Source: Cladopsammia gracilis (lineage: Eukaryota; Cnidaria; Anthozoa; Scleractinia; Dendrophylliidae). Taken from it: 64,000 bases of DNA. Location: contig JAJGOT010000432.1 of the NCBI GenBank assembly GCA_022457155.1, positions 310,001 to 374,000 on the forward strand. Direction: 5' to 3'. The position numbers were made by a program, and so were the translations under genes. Shown here piece by piece: positions 33,640 to 43,800 of the stretch. The notes under the pieces were generated by a model, which searched no databases, was not told the DNA's origin, and worked only from the letters and a program-made list of their open reading frames with translations. How positions within the stretch are numbered: the first letter of the stretch is position 1; every line of letters starts with the position of its first letter.

Positions 33640-35600
33640 GAGAGTTAAGGAGACTAGGAAGCCAAATTACAGTTCATCAAAATTGTCATTCTGGTGAACG
33701 TTAGTTTATGCTTCTTCTTTTTCATCACTTTTGGAGATTTCTTTGTTCCTATATGTTCCAAGTGGCGGAAAATGGCGTTTAGGTTAAGTCCTGCCTTAAG
33801 ACGAACATTTTCAAGAAAATCCTTCATGTAATCGACATCAAGCTAAAAGATGTCAAGAAATCCACGAGTTGAAAACTTCTGCCAGAGTTGTGAATGAAAA
33901 CAGTGATTTTATGACGTTATAGGACGAAAACAAGCTTCGCACCAAAACGAGGCTGTGCCTCGTGCACATCTAAGAAAATGTGTCCCACATGGGTGGAAAA
34001 GACGCTGTCGCGTCTTATATAATGTTTACAGCATCATCGAATCATTAAGAGCTCCCTCGTGCGGGTGGACCGGTGAGGGTTGGAATCTGCAGAGACTCTG
34101 CGCCCAGTAACTTTACCCCAAAGAGGGTGGTAGGGGGAGCAGTTTGCTCAAATTATTTTCCATTTTTTTTTATTGTCATATTAACATGTTAAAAGGCGCG
34201 TTTTAACTCGTATGTACTTCAAATGGATGTATCTGGCACTGTAAATTCGATGTAAATGTCAGGAAAGCTATGTTCAGTATCCCCCTTTAAGTTTACCAAT
34301 CATTTGACAGAAGCTATTTCCTCCCAAACATACCTAAAAATCAGCCAAAAATTACAAAACAACCCATAACATAGATTCATGGGATGCGCATAGAGTTTTT
34401 GGATTGCTTAAAACTTGAAGGAGAAATTTCCATTAAAGCCATGTCAAGAGGCGCGAAAATGGCGTTGATGTGGATCCCCGACTTAAGTCTCCATTTTATA
34501 CTTTCGCGTGCCCATTCTTGGAACAACAACCTAGTTGTGTTCAAAGAATAATTACTCATGCGCGAAGCGGCATGAGGTAAGTTTTCGGCTCCGTTTTTCT
34601 TGTTATTTTTATTTTTTGTGTCACGATTTTGCATGTAAATTTATGCACGCATATTTTAAATTGTGCACTTCCGGTACATAGCTTTGCCATTTACACTTCC
34701 TGTTGAGTGACTTCCGGCTACTCTTACTTCCGGTAAAACAACGTTACTTAAGTGTCACGACAGTGTCTCCTACAACCCTACTTACATTACTAATGTTCAC
34801 GTTGGGTATATATTAGACTTGGGAGAATCACTGGCTCCATTGTGGTACAGCCTTCATTGAGAAAACATTCAACAGTAAACAACGTGGTTTGCAGGAACGA
34901 TGACTGAATGAAAGGAGTAACTCTTCTTCATGTCGGGCATCTTATCATGTTTTAAATATATCATAAAATTTTCTTACGCATGCGCATGAGTATAGGCTGT
35001 TTGCAGCCTCTTGTTTGTTTTGGCTGCAAGTGGGTCCTTCAGATAGGTTAAGTTATGCTTTAGTTGTGAATTACATATTGGATAAGTTGCCAAATGTTGA
35101 ACTGTTACACGCCGATGAGATCTTACAGCGCGACGCGCCTTACCGGTCCTAAACGTGGGCACCCAACAAACGTTTTTACAATTTTTCACGATATCATAGG
35201 TATAATTATTTCGTAACTACTAATACGTGTGAAGCAATAAAGTGAATAAAATCTTCGTATTTTGTAATTAACTTCACACTCCTGTGATAAATTTAACGAA
35301 GCGACAAGATTATATTTGATCGTGCAAAACTTAGCAAGGAGGTGTGCTCGTCAATTGAATTCCAACTCTCTTGTTGGCCAACTGTAAAAAAGGGTTGTAG
35401 GGTGCTAACAACATAAGGCGCGTCGCACTGTAAGTTTTTAAGATTTTGACAGAAAATTCAAGACTCTTTACTTCAAAACTCAGGCCCTTTCCGGGAGATA
35501 TTGAGGCTCCAAGAGTTTTTCCTGAAAATTCAATAGCTGACCGGAAAAAAATATTGAAAACTCAAGATTTTGTAATTAAAATCACCAGTGTTTCAAAACG
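33640..35600. repeat. Duplicated segment, copy B (partner at 1-1650)
   Basis: It starts AGAGAGTTAAGGAGACTAGG like copy A, diverges from about 33745 to 34290, then matches copy A from about 34290 to 35560 apart from one insertion (34550-35020). It lacks the 147-bp MITE found in copy A. It ends 100-150 bases before the gene B start. No coding sequence was recognised in it. Confidence 0.75.
34551..35020. mobile_element. About 470-bp insertion specific to copy B
   Basis: Copy A reads AGAATAATTTGTTTTGGCTG without interruption; here about 470 bases lie between AGAATAATT and TGTTTTGGCTG. The insert begins ACTCATGCGCGAAGC and has ACGCATGCGCATGAGTATAGG near its right end, so the ends are partly inverted; a further GGCTGTTTGCAGCC hairpin follows. 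Family unknown. Confidence 0.6.
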
Positions 35601-35695
35601 CGCTGTCAAAATCATTGTCACCTTTTAGTAAATTCAAGCCTATTATTACTAAAAAGGGAAATACCATAAATTTTCACTATTTGGAAACCAATACT

Positions 35696-35731
35696 CATTC
35701 TGTCGCAGTTGGTCTGATAGCATCCCTAGAA
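35696..35731 (+). promoter_or_regulatory. Conserved leader of gene B
   Basis: CATTCTGTCGCAGTTG, identical to the sequence 22 bases before the gene A start. It is probably part of the 5' UTR. Confidence 0.5.
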
Positions 35732-38700
35732 ATGGAAAAGCGAGTTGCAGTCCTAGTTATCTTGGCATGTCTTCCATACTTGCTCGCGTTGCCGATTGAA
35801 GGTAAAGTATGGGGATTGTACTTCATAATTGAAAAGAATATTCTTACACCTCTTTTTGCAGGTTTACCATCCTCGGTTTATGTTGTAGGATCTGAAACTA
35901 CCTTTAATTTCGAAAGGTAATATTTAGGAAACCAGTTTGAAAAAAAGCTCGCACAAAAACCCCAAAACATGCACAGCAAAGAGAAATATAATATTATAAA
36001 TATATACATTTTTGAACTTGGAGTAAAAAATGTCTTGTTTTCGGGGGAACTATTATTGTTTTGGGTAGATATTGAGCTATTACCTAAGTAGAAGCAAATG
36101 TAGCTCAGCTTCAATTTGGGGTCGCGATTATTTTTAACTTGTGAAACCGCGACAGCGTTAAACGGGTTATAGCAGTTGGGGGCTTTCACTCCATCGCTCC
36201 CTCGATGGGCTGTAAACTTTTATTCTTACCTCTACTAACCAGTAATAGACGGCGGCCTTTTACCCCTTATAAATACTAAAGAATATTCGACCTCCGAAAA
36301 AGAACGTTGTGAAAGCGATGTACTGACTTTGCGCGTCTGGAGTCCTTTGATTTTCAAGGCAGAACCTCTGGAAAATAAAAACCGATCTGCTGACTTCAAA
36401 TGGATTTTTCCGGGAACAAGCAGAAATCACGACAGCACGGTAAATGGGTGAGGTTTCGCTGTTTTACAAGCAGAAAATTGACGAAGTTATCGAAAGTCTT
36501 AATTTAAGTAATTTATTCCAGTCTAAAATCAGCGACCCAAAACGTTCGGCTCGGAAAATCTTTGGCGATTTTTGTCGTTAATTTTTACGTGACGAAAGTT
36601 ATTTACCGCAGCGGAGCCAACTAAAGGTCGAGTTGTGTCGCCAATAGATCTGTTCCTCAAGTTAGAATATATACTTATCCGTATGTTCTTATCCTTAATT
36701 ATCCTTAGCCGTAGTTCCTAGATATCACAAAATCATACCGCTGATAACTGTATTTTAAAAAATATCAATCTCATTTCCATGATGGAAGTAGACTTTGTCC
36801 TAAAACACTGAAAAAACATACACACTGCAAAGGTTGTAACAGTCAGTAATAATCAATTTATTTGTTTATTTTTGTTGTTATTGCAGGAAACATTACCGTA
36901 ACTTTGGATGAATTCTCGGGTCATTCTGAGCCACAATGGCAGATTTTGTCAACCAACTCAAAGTACAAAGAAATCGAACAGCTTCTGGGAGCTGCAAGAC
37001 AAAGTGTGTTTGTCTACCGTCCAGAAGATATGCCAGCGAGGCTTGGCTTCAAGGGTTTCGTAATAGAAGATACAATAAAGAAGCCGCTGCAAGAAGAGTT
37101 GATTGTTGGTCCTAACACGGTGCAACTGCAACTGCTACTGCTGCAGACCATGCCAGTAGGTTTGCTACCCAACCAGATTCGCCAGCATATTGAGAAGGAA
37201 ATTCGCTCAGGAAAAGTAACAGCAGACTTTGGCGGAAAGAGAGAAAAACGTTGGGCACCCCAGTATTATCCAAACTATTGGAATCATAATAGGCAGCAAA
37301 ACAACTGCTATAACTATGCATCTACCAAAAAGACGAACACCTTTGCGCAGCCCGGTAGAGGAAGTGGGAGAATGTTTAGCCAGATGATTGGTCCTGATGT
37401 GCGAGATGCTGCAAAACGCGATGGTTTGGTTGATCTCTACTTGGGTCCAAGTCAAACCCCTCTAGCCCCAGCACATCCATACTGGCACCTCGTGGCACTT
37501 GTTGTTGCCCCAGGTAATATATTCGACCACTGATAAGCCATAAAAATTTGGTCCTATTAACGGGGTGGACGGTCGTAATAACGGGGTGGAGTTAATTCAT
37601 AATACTAATTATTTTAAAGCAGAAACCCATAAGTGGGTTGAAACCTGCAACTGTTTCTTGTGCGCTTCAAAACAAGCTTCCGATTATTCAATTTGCTAAG
37701 AAGTTGTTACAGCCATATTTGGAAAATCAAGATAAAAATATTAACCAATCAATTCGCTCAATTGGAACAAGTTCCTTCCAATCACGACGGATCGAGAGGT
37801 TTCCAAATATGGTACTAAGCAAAAAATGAATATTCGGAAGCTGTGAATGCGCGTTACACGTTTCAACCTACTTATGGGTTTCTGTTTAATTAAAGTCTAT
37901 TCACCTTTATTTGCTTTTATAAAATTTTGATAAAATTTAAAAAAAGCATTGTATTTTTTCTCATTATGGGTAAAACCAGTAAGCAGTCTTCAAGCCAGAA
38001 TTTAATAATTTTTCATTCCGAATTCTATCCTCCTATTTATAGGCCCCGTCCAAAAATATGCGTTTACGTTCGTAAACGCATATTTTTTTATCCAAAACGC
38101 TCCCGTCCACACGAAGCCAGCCATCGTTTACGATTCGTTTTCACCTGTCCACACGTAAACGCTAAAACGATACGTAAACGCTAAACATCTGCATTGAGCA
38201 TGCGCTAGATGACTTGAGCATGCACCATAAACAGCTGTGACATCAGCGTTTACGAAAATATCCGTTTACGCTGTTCACACGTAAACGGGTAAACGACGTT
38301 TTCGAAAATATCCACTTTGGAGAGCGTTTTCGAAAATATCCGTTTAGGGTGACCGTTTTCATCGTTTACGTGTGGACGGGAGGCCTAAACGCATAACAAA
38401 ATATGCGTTTACGAACGTAAACGTATACATGTGGACGGGGCCATAGTGTGGCCTTCAATTGAGTGGCGATTGTGTTGGTTTTGTATTACGCTTTGTGATT
38501 GGCTCGAGATCCCCCGCCCGACTATCTCAACCAATCAGAAGTAAAACCAAATCCAATTGTAACTTATTTGCTTCGAGTTTTGATTGGTTCGTTTTTGCTG
38601 TGATTGGCTGGACTTTGGTTTTGGTGTCGTGATACTCAACTCAGTGAAAACCGTCTTCTTCCCAGTATTTAACACGATTGCACTACACTCAGTTCTTTCT

Positions 38701-38963
38701 ATTTTTAGACATCATTTTCCATCCTGCATAGATTAGCAATTGTCGTTTATTTATTTGTCTTTTTGTGTTTTCTAGGTGTTGATTTTCACTGGTACCGTTT
38801 GGATGACAATGGATATTGGTCTCACAAACCCGGCCAGACCCATGTGACAGACAGAGATAATTCAGGAAATCAAATCTGGGATCCAAGATACGCTAACCGC
38901 GGCATATACACCGATTTTGTTTGTTTCATGCATGTCAATGCTTATACTGCTAAAATTGCATAA
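35732..38963 (+). CDS. Gene B: secreted paralog of gene A without the chitin-binding exon
   Basis: Three exons: 35732-35801, 36887-37513, 38776-38963, GT/AG with phase 1 junctions, 294 aa. Residues 1-19 form a signal peptide nearly identical to that of gene A (VLVILACLP). The domain follows directly: DEFSGHSEPQWQI, ARLGFKGFVIED, NNCYNYA (Cys164), TNTFAQPGRGSG, HWYR (His237) and WSHK (His249). The last exon has the same length (188 bases) as in gene A. The sequence between exons 1 and 2 holds no six-cysteine exon. The same orientation and intron phases make it a tandem duplicate of A. An AATAAA lies 34 bases after the stop. Function unknown; possibly an extracellular Cys/His hydrolase-like domain, by inference. 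Confidence 0.9.
38042..38442. mobile_element. 401-bp MITE in gene B intron 2, 3-bp target duplication ATA
   Basis: Inverted ends GGCCCCGTCC.../...GGACGGGGCC with ATA on both sides (38039-38041, 38443-38445). The interior is built of CGTTTACG words. Same family type as 9510-9900. The rest of the intron (37514-38775) shows nothing coding; the flanks at 37560-37880 contain the inverted word AAACCCATAAGTGGGTTG / CAACCTACTTATGGGTTT, an older MITE. Confidence 0.85.
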
Positions 38964-38996
38964 GCTAATCTCTCTATATAACTCAGTAATGGAAAG

Positions 38997-39002
38997 AATA
39001 AA
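38997..39002 (+). terminator. Polyadenylation signal of gene B
   Basis: AATAAA 34 bases after the TAA stop. Confidence 0.6.
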
Positions 39003-39420
39003 AGAACTTAACATGTAGCAAAATTTATAACTGCGAGTAGATTTTTAACGCGGTAAGGAAAATAAAAAGAGTTTTCTTGGTTGACGTCGTGTCGGTCTCA
39101 GTCATAAATTTAAGCAATGATCGATAAATGCAGTCACCAACTACCACTTTCACTATTACAGGAGCTATGGAGAACTGTGGTTTGTAATAAGATACAATAT
39201 TCGTATCATCGGCGATCATAGCTTTATGATTAACAGATTACTATCTAAGAAGTTATGACGTCGTTTATCAGTTATTATTTTTGGACCTTCTTTAATCTTT
39301 AATTAAGAATAATTACCAATGGCGAGGCTAATCCGGCAATGGAGCAGCCAGCGGTCGCTCAGTAAATTAATACAAATATTAAAATTAAATTAAGTTATAG
39401 GTCAAATTAAATTAAGTTAT

Positions 39421-39595
39421 AGAGCGTATGCACTCACGTGGCAAGCAGCTATGCAAATTTATTGGAACAAAAGAAAGTGTTAACATAAGAAAAGCGTTCA
39501 AATCCCACAGGATTGTTTTGGTACACCAACATGGCCGCCGTTCTATTGTTTTGGTACACCAATATGGCCGCCGTGACGTTATGTGCATACGCTCT
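39421..39595. mobile_element. 175-bp MITE
   Basis: Ends AGAGCGTATGCACTCACG and CGTTATGTGCATACGCTCT are inverted, with TAT/ATA outside. Inside is a direct repeat of TTGTTTTGGTACACCAAYATGGCCGCCG. From the gene B end to here (39003-39420) nothing specific was seen. Confidence 0.75.
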
Positions 39596-39674
39596 ATAGC
39601 GTTATTGTTTACACACGTGTTAATTAGTTTTCGAAAACGTTTAAAAGGAGTAGGAGATATTTCAATGATGAATT

Positions 39675-39830
39675 CTGAAAATAATGCAACTTTAACAATG
39701 TCAGATGGTAATGCATTCCAAACAGGAACTGATCTTACCTTGATGAGGAAAAATCGGTATTTTTCTTTCCGGTAGTCAAGGGATTTTTCGCTGGGAGTCT
39801 CCAATGCAGCCGTTATTTGCTTCGTCACGG
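39675..39830 (-). pseudogene. LINE ORF2 C-terminal fragment
   Basis: Minus-strand frame ...FFLIKVRSVPVWNALPSDIV... followed by PFKRFRKLI resembles the end of LINE ORF2 proteins (R...WNxLP...F...L). Short and isolated. Confidence 0.45.
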
Positions 39831-39954
39831 ACAATTAGCCTTGACGCATACTTAGGTGTTATTTGGTTCGTCACGAGTTGACGTAAATTAGGTCGTCACA
39901 TGTCACAAGCCGTTTAGAGATTGACAGCTGGCTTCAAAATTGTCACATTTTCTA

Positions 39955-39957
39955 CCC

Positions 39958-39996
<39 letters not shown>

Positions 39997-40175
39997 GTTT
40001 CCAACCCCTCGATTGAGTATTATTAGATGGGCGAGCGGACAAGTTGTCGAAATCAGTCATCTAAATGTCTGTGGGTTGCCTGCGGCCCTTCCGCGATGAA
40101 GATGCTTTCTGGGATTCTATTCCAATAGCTAACAGTTCTAGGATAGAATGACTGAATATAATTATATGGGTCGAT
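39955..40175 (-). pseudogene. 3' end of a CR1/L2-type LINE with AAAT tail
   Basis: Minus-strand frame IDPYNYIQSFYPRTVSYWN then RIPESIF matches the usual ORF2 C terminus of CR1/L2 LINEs (YxxSFFPRTxxxWNxLP). It is followed downstream by a (AAAT)n tail at 39996-39958. Heavily 5'-truncated, non-functional. Confidence 0.7.
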
Positions 40176-40420
40176 ATGCGGCGATTTCACTGCGATTTGG
40201 GCGCGATTTGTCGCGCGATGTCGTAGAGGTTTCGAACGAAACCTAATGCAACTTGGCGGCGATTTTTGGAAAATCACAGCAAATCGCAGCAAATTGCCCG
40301 AATTAATCGCGCAGGAAGTCGCCGCTAGTTTACACTTGCGACTTAAAGAAAGTTGCATTGGAGAGCGCGACAAAAAATCGCATCAAAAATCGCATATGTA
40401 TAAAGTGGGCCTTAAATCAT
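40176..40420. repeat. Palindrome-rich repeat of GCGATTT words
   Basis: Multiple GCGATTTG and inverted AAATCGC words (for example ATGCGGCGATTTC and AAAAATCGCATATG near the two ends). Probably a MITE next to, or interrupted by, the LINE end. 40421-40560 shows nothing. Confidence 0.5.
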
Positions 40421-40560
40421 CCAGACCGTGAATGAGTGCGACTTTGTGTTCCTACTTTGCCTTGGCAGCTTCTGTATCACTAGGTGGCTATTTATCGAGC
40501 CCAGTCAAAGATTGATCCACACGGTTTTATTCACTTTTAAATATACAAATTTTCTAACAA

Positions 40561-40751
40561 TAGGCCATTTGCACTTGCACGATGACGTCATATGACTACA
40601 ACTACCAGAATGCTTCAGTTTTTGTTTTGTAGTGCAAATTAGGGCTATTGTTATTTAAACCGCACTGGGATTACAAAATTTAAATAAGAAAGAAAAAACG
40701 AAATGAATTCTGGTAGTTGTAGTCAAATGACGCCATCGTGCAAATCCTATT
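40561..40751. mobile_element. About 190-bp MITE upstream of the GTPase gene
   Basis: GCACGATGACGTCATATGACTACAACTACC (40577 onward) is mirrored by GGTAGTTGTAGTCAAATGACGCCATCGTGC, and the outer ends TAGG.../...CCTA also pair. It lies 130 bases before the gene start and contains a TGACGTCA palindrome that could act as a CRE-type site; this is speculative. Confidence 0.75.
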
Positions 40752-40881
40752 AATCGCCAATCAAAAATTACGTCATCCGCCCACGACCCCTACGCGAGGA
40801 CAACTCGGTTCCCTTGGTAACAACGAAAATGGCGGGCCCGCGCGCGTAATCACGAATTTCGCGTAATGCGGCGGAAACAAG

Positions 40882-43800
40882 ATGGGGGCCGCTGGCAGTT
40901 GCAAAAATGGTGAGCTTCTTCTGGTTTTTATTTTGTGCATTATGAGACAATCTGCTCATAATACTCTTTCTTATTTTACAGGAAAAGTAGTGCAACAAGA
41001 AATACCAACATTCAAGATTGTTCTTGTCGGTAAGTTGTGCAAACTTGATCTTAGTTTTGCCTTGGAACTTTATCTCGACGATTTACTCGTTGCATGGAAT
41101 CTCGTTTTATTTAATTATTCCTAGGCGATATAAAAAAGATTCATTTAGGTAACCAATGTAGCAATTTATTCAAATAGATTTCCGAAAACCGTTGCTTGTT
41201 TTAATATTAAAGGTAAACCGCTAACGCGATCGATTCGGGATTTGTAGCATATATATTATGGTGCACAGCTTTGTTGAGCGAGCGAACGGCTTGTTTACTT
41301 CGATACAAAGCTATTTGTTCCCGTCATTCACTTGTCAATGAATTATCTGCTCCTTGAGAACTGTGAATCATTTTATTCAGCAAGCGATTTCACTGCATTC
41401 AAGCTAAGAAGGCTAAAACGGACATTCAATTCATTTAACTTTTTATAACGAGACTCCTTGGACATGTTTGCTCATGAGCATACATTAGAAGAAAGGAAAA
41501 CATTTTGACAACACATCAGTTCTTTTTGCGATTTGCGATTTCATATTCACTGAAAAACGTAACGTGTAAATACGCATTTAAACCTTAAGTTTTATGTTTT
41601 TGAAATATTTCGATTCGAATTTCGAAGTATGCAGCTTTGGTTTGTAAAAAAGATTTACACGTTTAAAAATTAGATTTGGTTTTGAAGAAATTGACAGATT
41701 TAATCCCGAAAGTCACTCAATTTTTCTTTCAAACATTCTTGGTCTTTTGTTATTTAATATAGCAGATATGGTTATAAAATATTTGTCAGAATCCTGTCAC
41801 ATGGGTGTTATGTTATTTAAAACTGTGGTATGTAAAATATGCTGAATCACACCATTCGTTCTATTACTACTTATTTATGCTTGCAAAGGGGACTCCATCT
41901 ACGAAACACAAATGGAAGTCAAAGCTAGAAGTTTTTCAGGTCTTATAAATAAATGCAACCGATTTCAGTCGCTAATAATTTCCTCTCACAGCTCTCTCAA
42001 GACTCAGGACTTTGTTTACTTATGAAACCCACTTGGGTTGAGTGATAATTACTACAAATGTATTTTACCAGCTGGAGAGTCATCTCCAGTGGTTTTGAAA
42101 GAAACAGAGTAGAAGCTCACCCTCATGATTGTTCAAAAGGTTATGAAGTCATACATTTCCCCCAAGGGGTTGCAGGGGGGGGGGGGGGGGGCATCCATAT
42201 CAAATTGACAGGGATGATAAAATTTGTCAGAAATTCTGTAAGGAACAATTCTTTCTGATAAGTTGTTCCTGTTGGTATATTTTTCTGGCTTAATACTCTA
42301 AAAGGTATCAGAGTATCTCTGACAGTGCTTATTAACCCTTAGCGGTAGCAAACTACAACGATCACCTCTGTATAGAATAATGGAATCTCAGTGTTTGAAT
42401 GTAATATATAAGAGGGTGGTAAAAGGGGGGTTTGGATCACGTTTCACGAAAAATAAAATTGTCATTTCACGTTTCACAGAGAATAAAATGGCCATTTCAC
42501 GGAAAAAAAACATTCCTTACTTTTTGCTAATTAAACAAGGAGCTCGATGGGCTTCGAAACTGGCTCGTTTGGTCCCAGTTTTCACCCGGTTTTCATTTTA
42601 GAGTTTTATATTAGCAATCCACAATATTTGTTTGAATATATATATTTTGTTTACTCTTTCATCGCCTTGCCGTAAGGATCAGTTTGCCGTTTTCTGATTT
42701 TCTACAAGTAATTGTTGTACTGATCCAGGTCTACAACTGGGAGATCCGGCACCTCTCAACGGTTTGTCGCTGTGGTCTTGCTGATATTTTATATCACAAT
42801 ATACAATCTAGTATCTATCAATATGCACAGTCCAGTCCAGTCCACAGTTACATTTACATTCCACAGCCCGCTTCAAGCACTCCTTAGGGACGGACTATTT
42901 TATTGTTAAGAAGGGGGGGGGGGGGGGGGGGGGGGGGGTTGGGCAATTACTAAAAAAAAAAATTCCTGCACAGCAAAAGTAAAGAAAAAAAAATAATGCA
43001 AAGAGAGCGAAAGTTAAAAAAGGTATGGAACAATCCCGAAAAAAATTCTTGCACAACATCCGAGACGGAAAAAAATTCATGATCAGAAAAATCGCCCAAC
43101 ACCGCCACCTCCCCCACCCCCCACAAAAATAACATCGTACACCTTTAGTAGGCTACAATTTCAGGTCTATATTTTTTTCTCTGATCGACTCGGTACTGTT
43201 GGAAAAAAACGTAAGTTTAGAACTTAATCTTATTTTTTTTTTTCGCTTTAAAATCCTTGAAACCACCTACTACAAGGAATCAGGATTGTTTTAACACAGG
43301 CATTTTGGAGAATCGGTGATGGGGTTTCGAATAAATTAACAATATCAACATGATCGATCAAATAGCGTGACATAAATACGAGATGTTCGGAATTTGAACG
43401 TGACTCCATGGAGTAATGCTTGAGAATTGTTTACTTAGCAGTTCTGTGACCTGCCGGGACGTGTTTTATTCAACGATGATTTGGTTAGAAAAATTCAACT
43501 CGCTTTCCTTTTATCAGAAATAGATCGCATCCGAAAATCACAGAGATTTAATTTTTAACAATTCCGTCGAAATTAGAACGGTAAACATTTGAATTATAGT
43601 TGCCGACATCACTGATTACGCCATTTCTGAAAACCGGAAGTAAACTAGGTACGGTGTTGGCCGCAGCAAAAGCGATTCCCGGGGCAGGTGACCCGACAGG
43701 CCGAAAAAAAAAAAGAGGGTATTTTAAGAACTGACTCGTCGAAGCGACGAGCCAGTTAATTACATCCAAAGTACAGCTTTGTTTGTTGTCTTCACCGACC

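Noticed and set aside
35802..36886. A hidden chitin-binding exon in gene B intron 1
   Set aside because: I searched the three forward frames for the six-cysteine pattern and the DHPNGNY or YIECKNG words and found none.
42895..43135. Proline- and phenylalanine-rich frames
   Set aside because: Generated by poly-G and poly-A/T runs in a transposon insertion.
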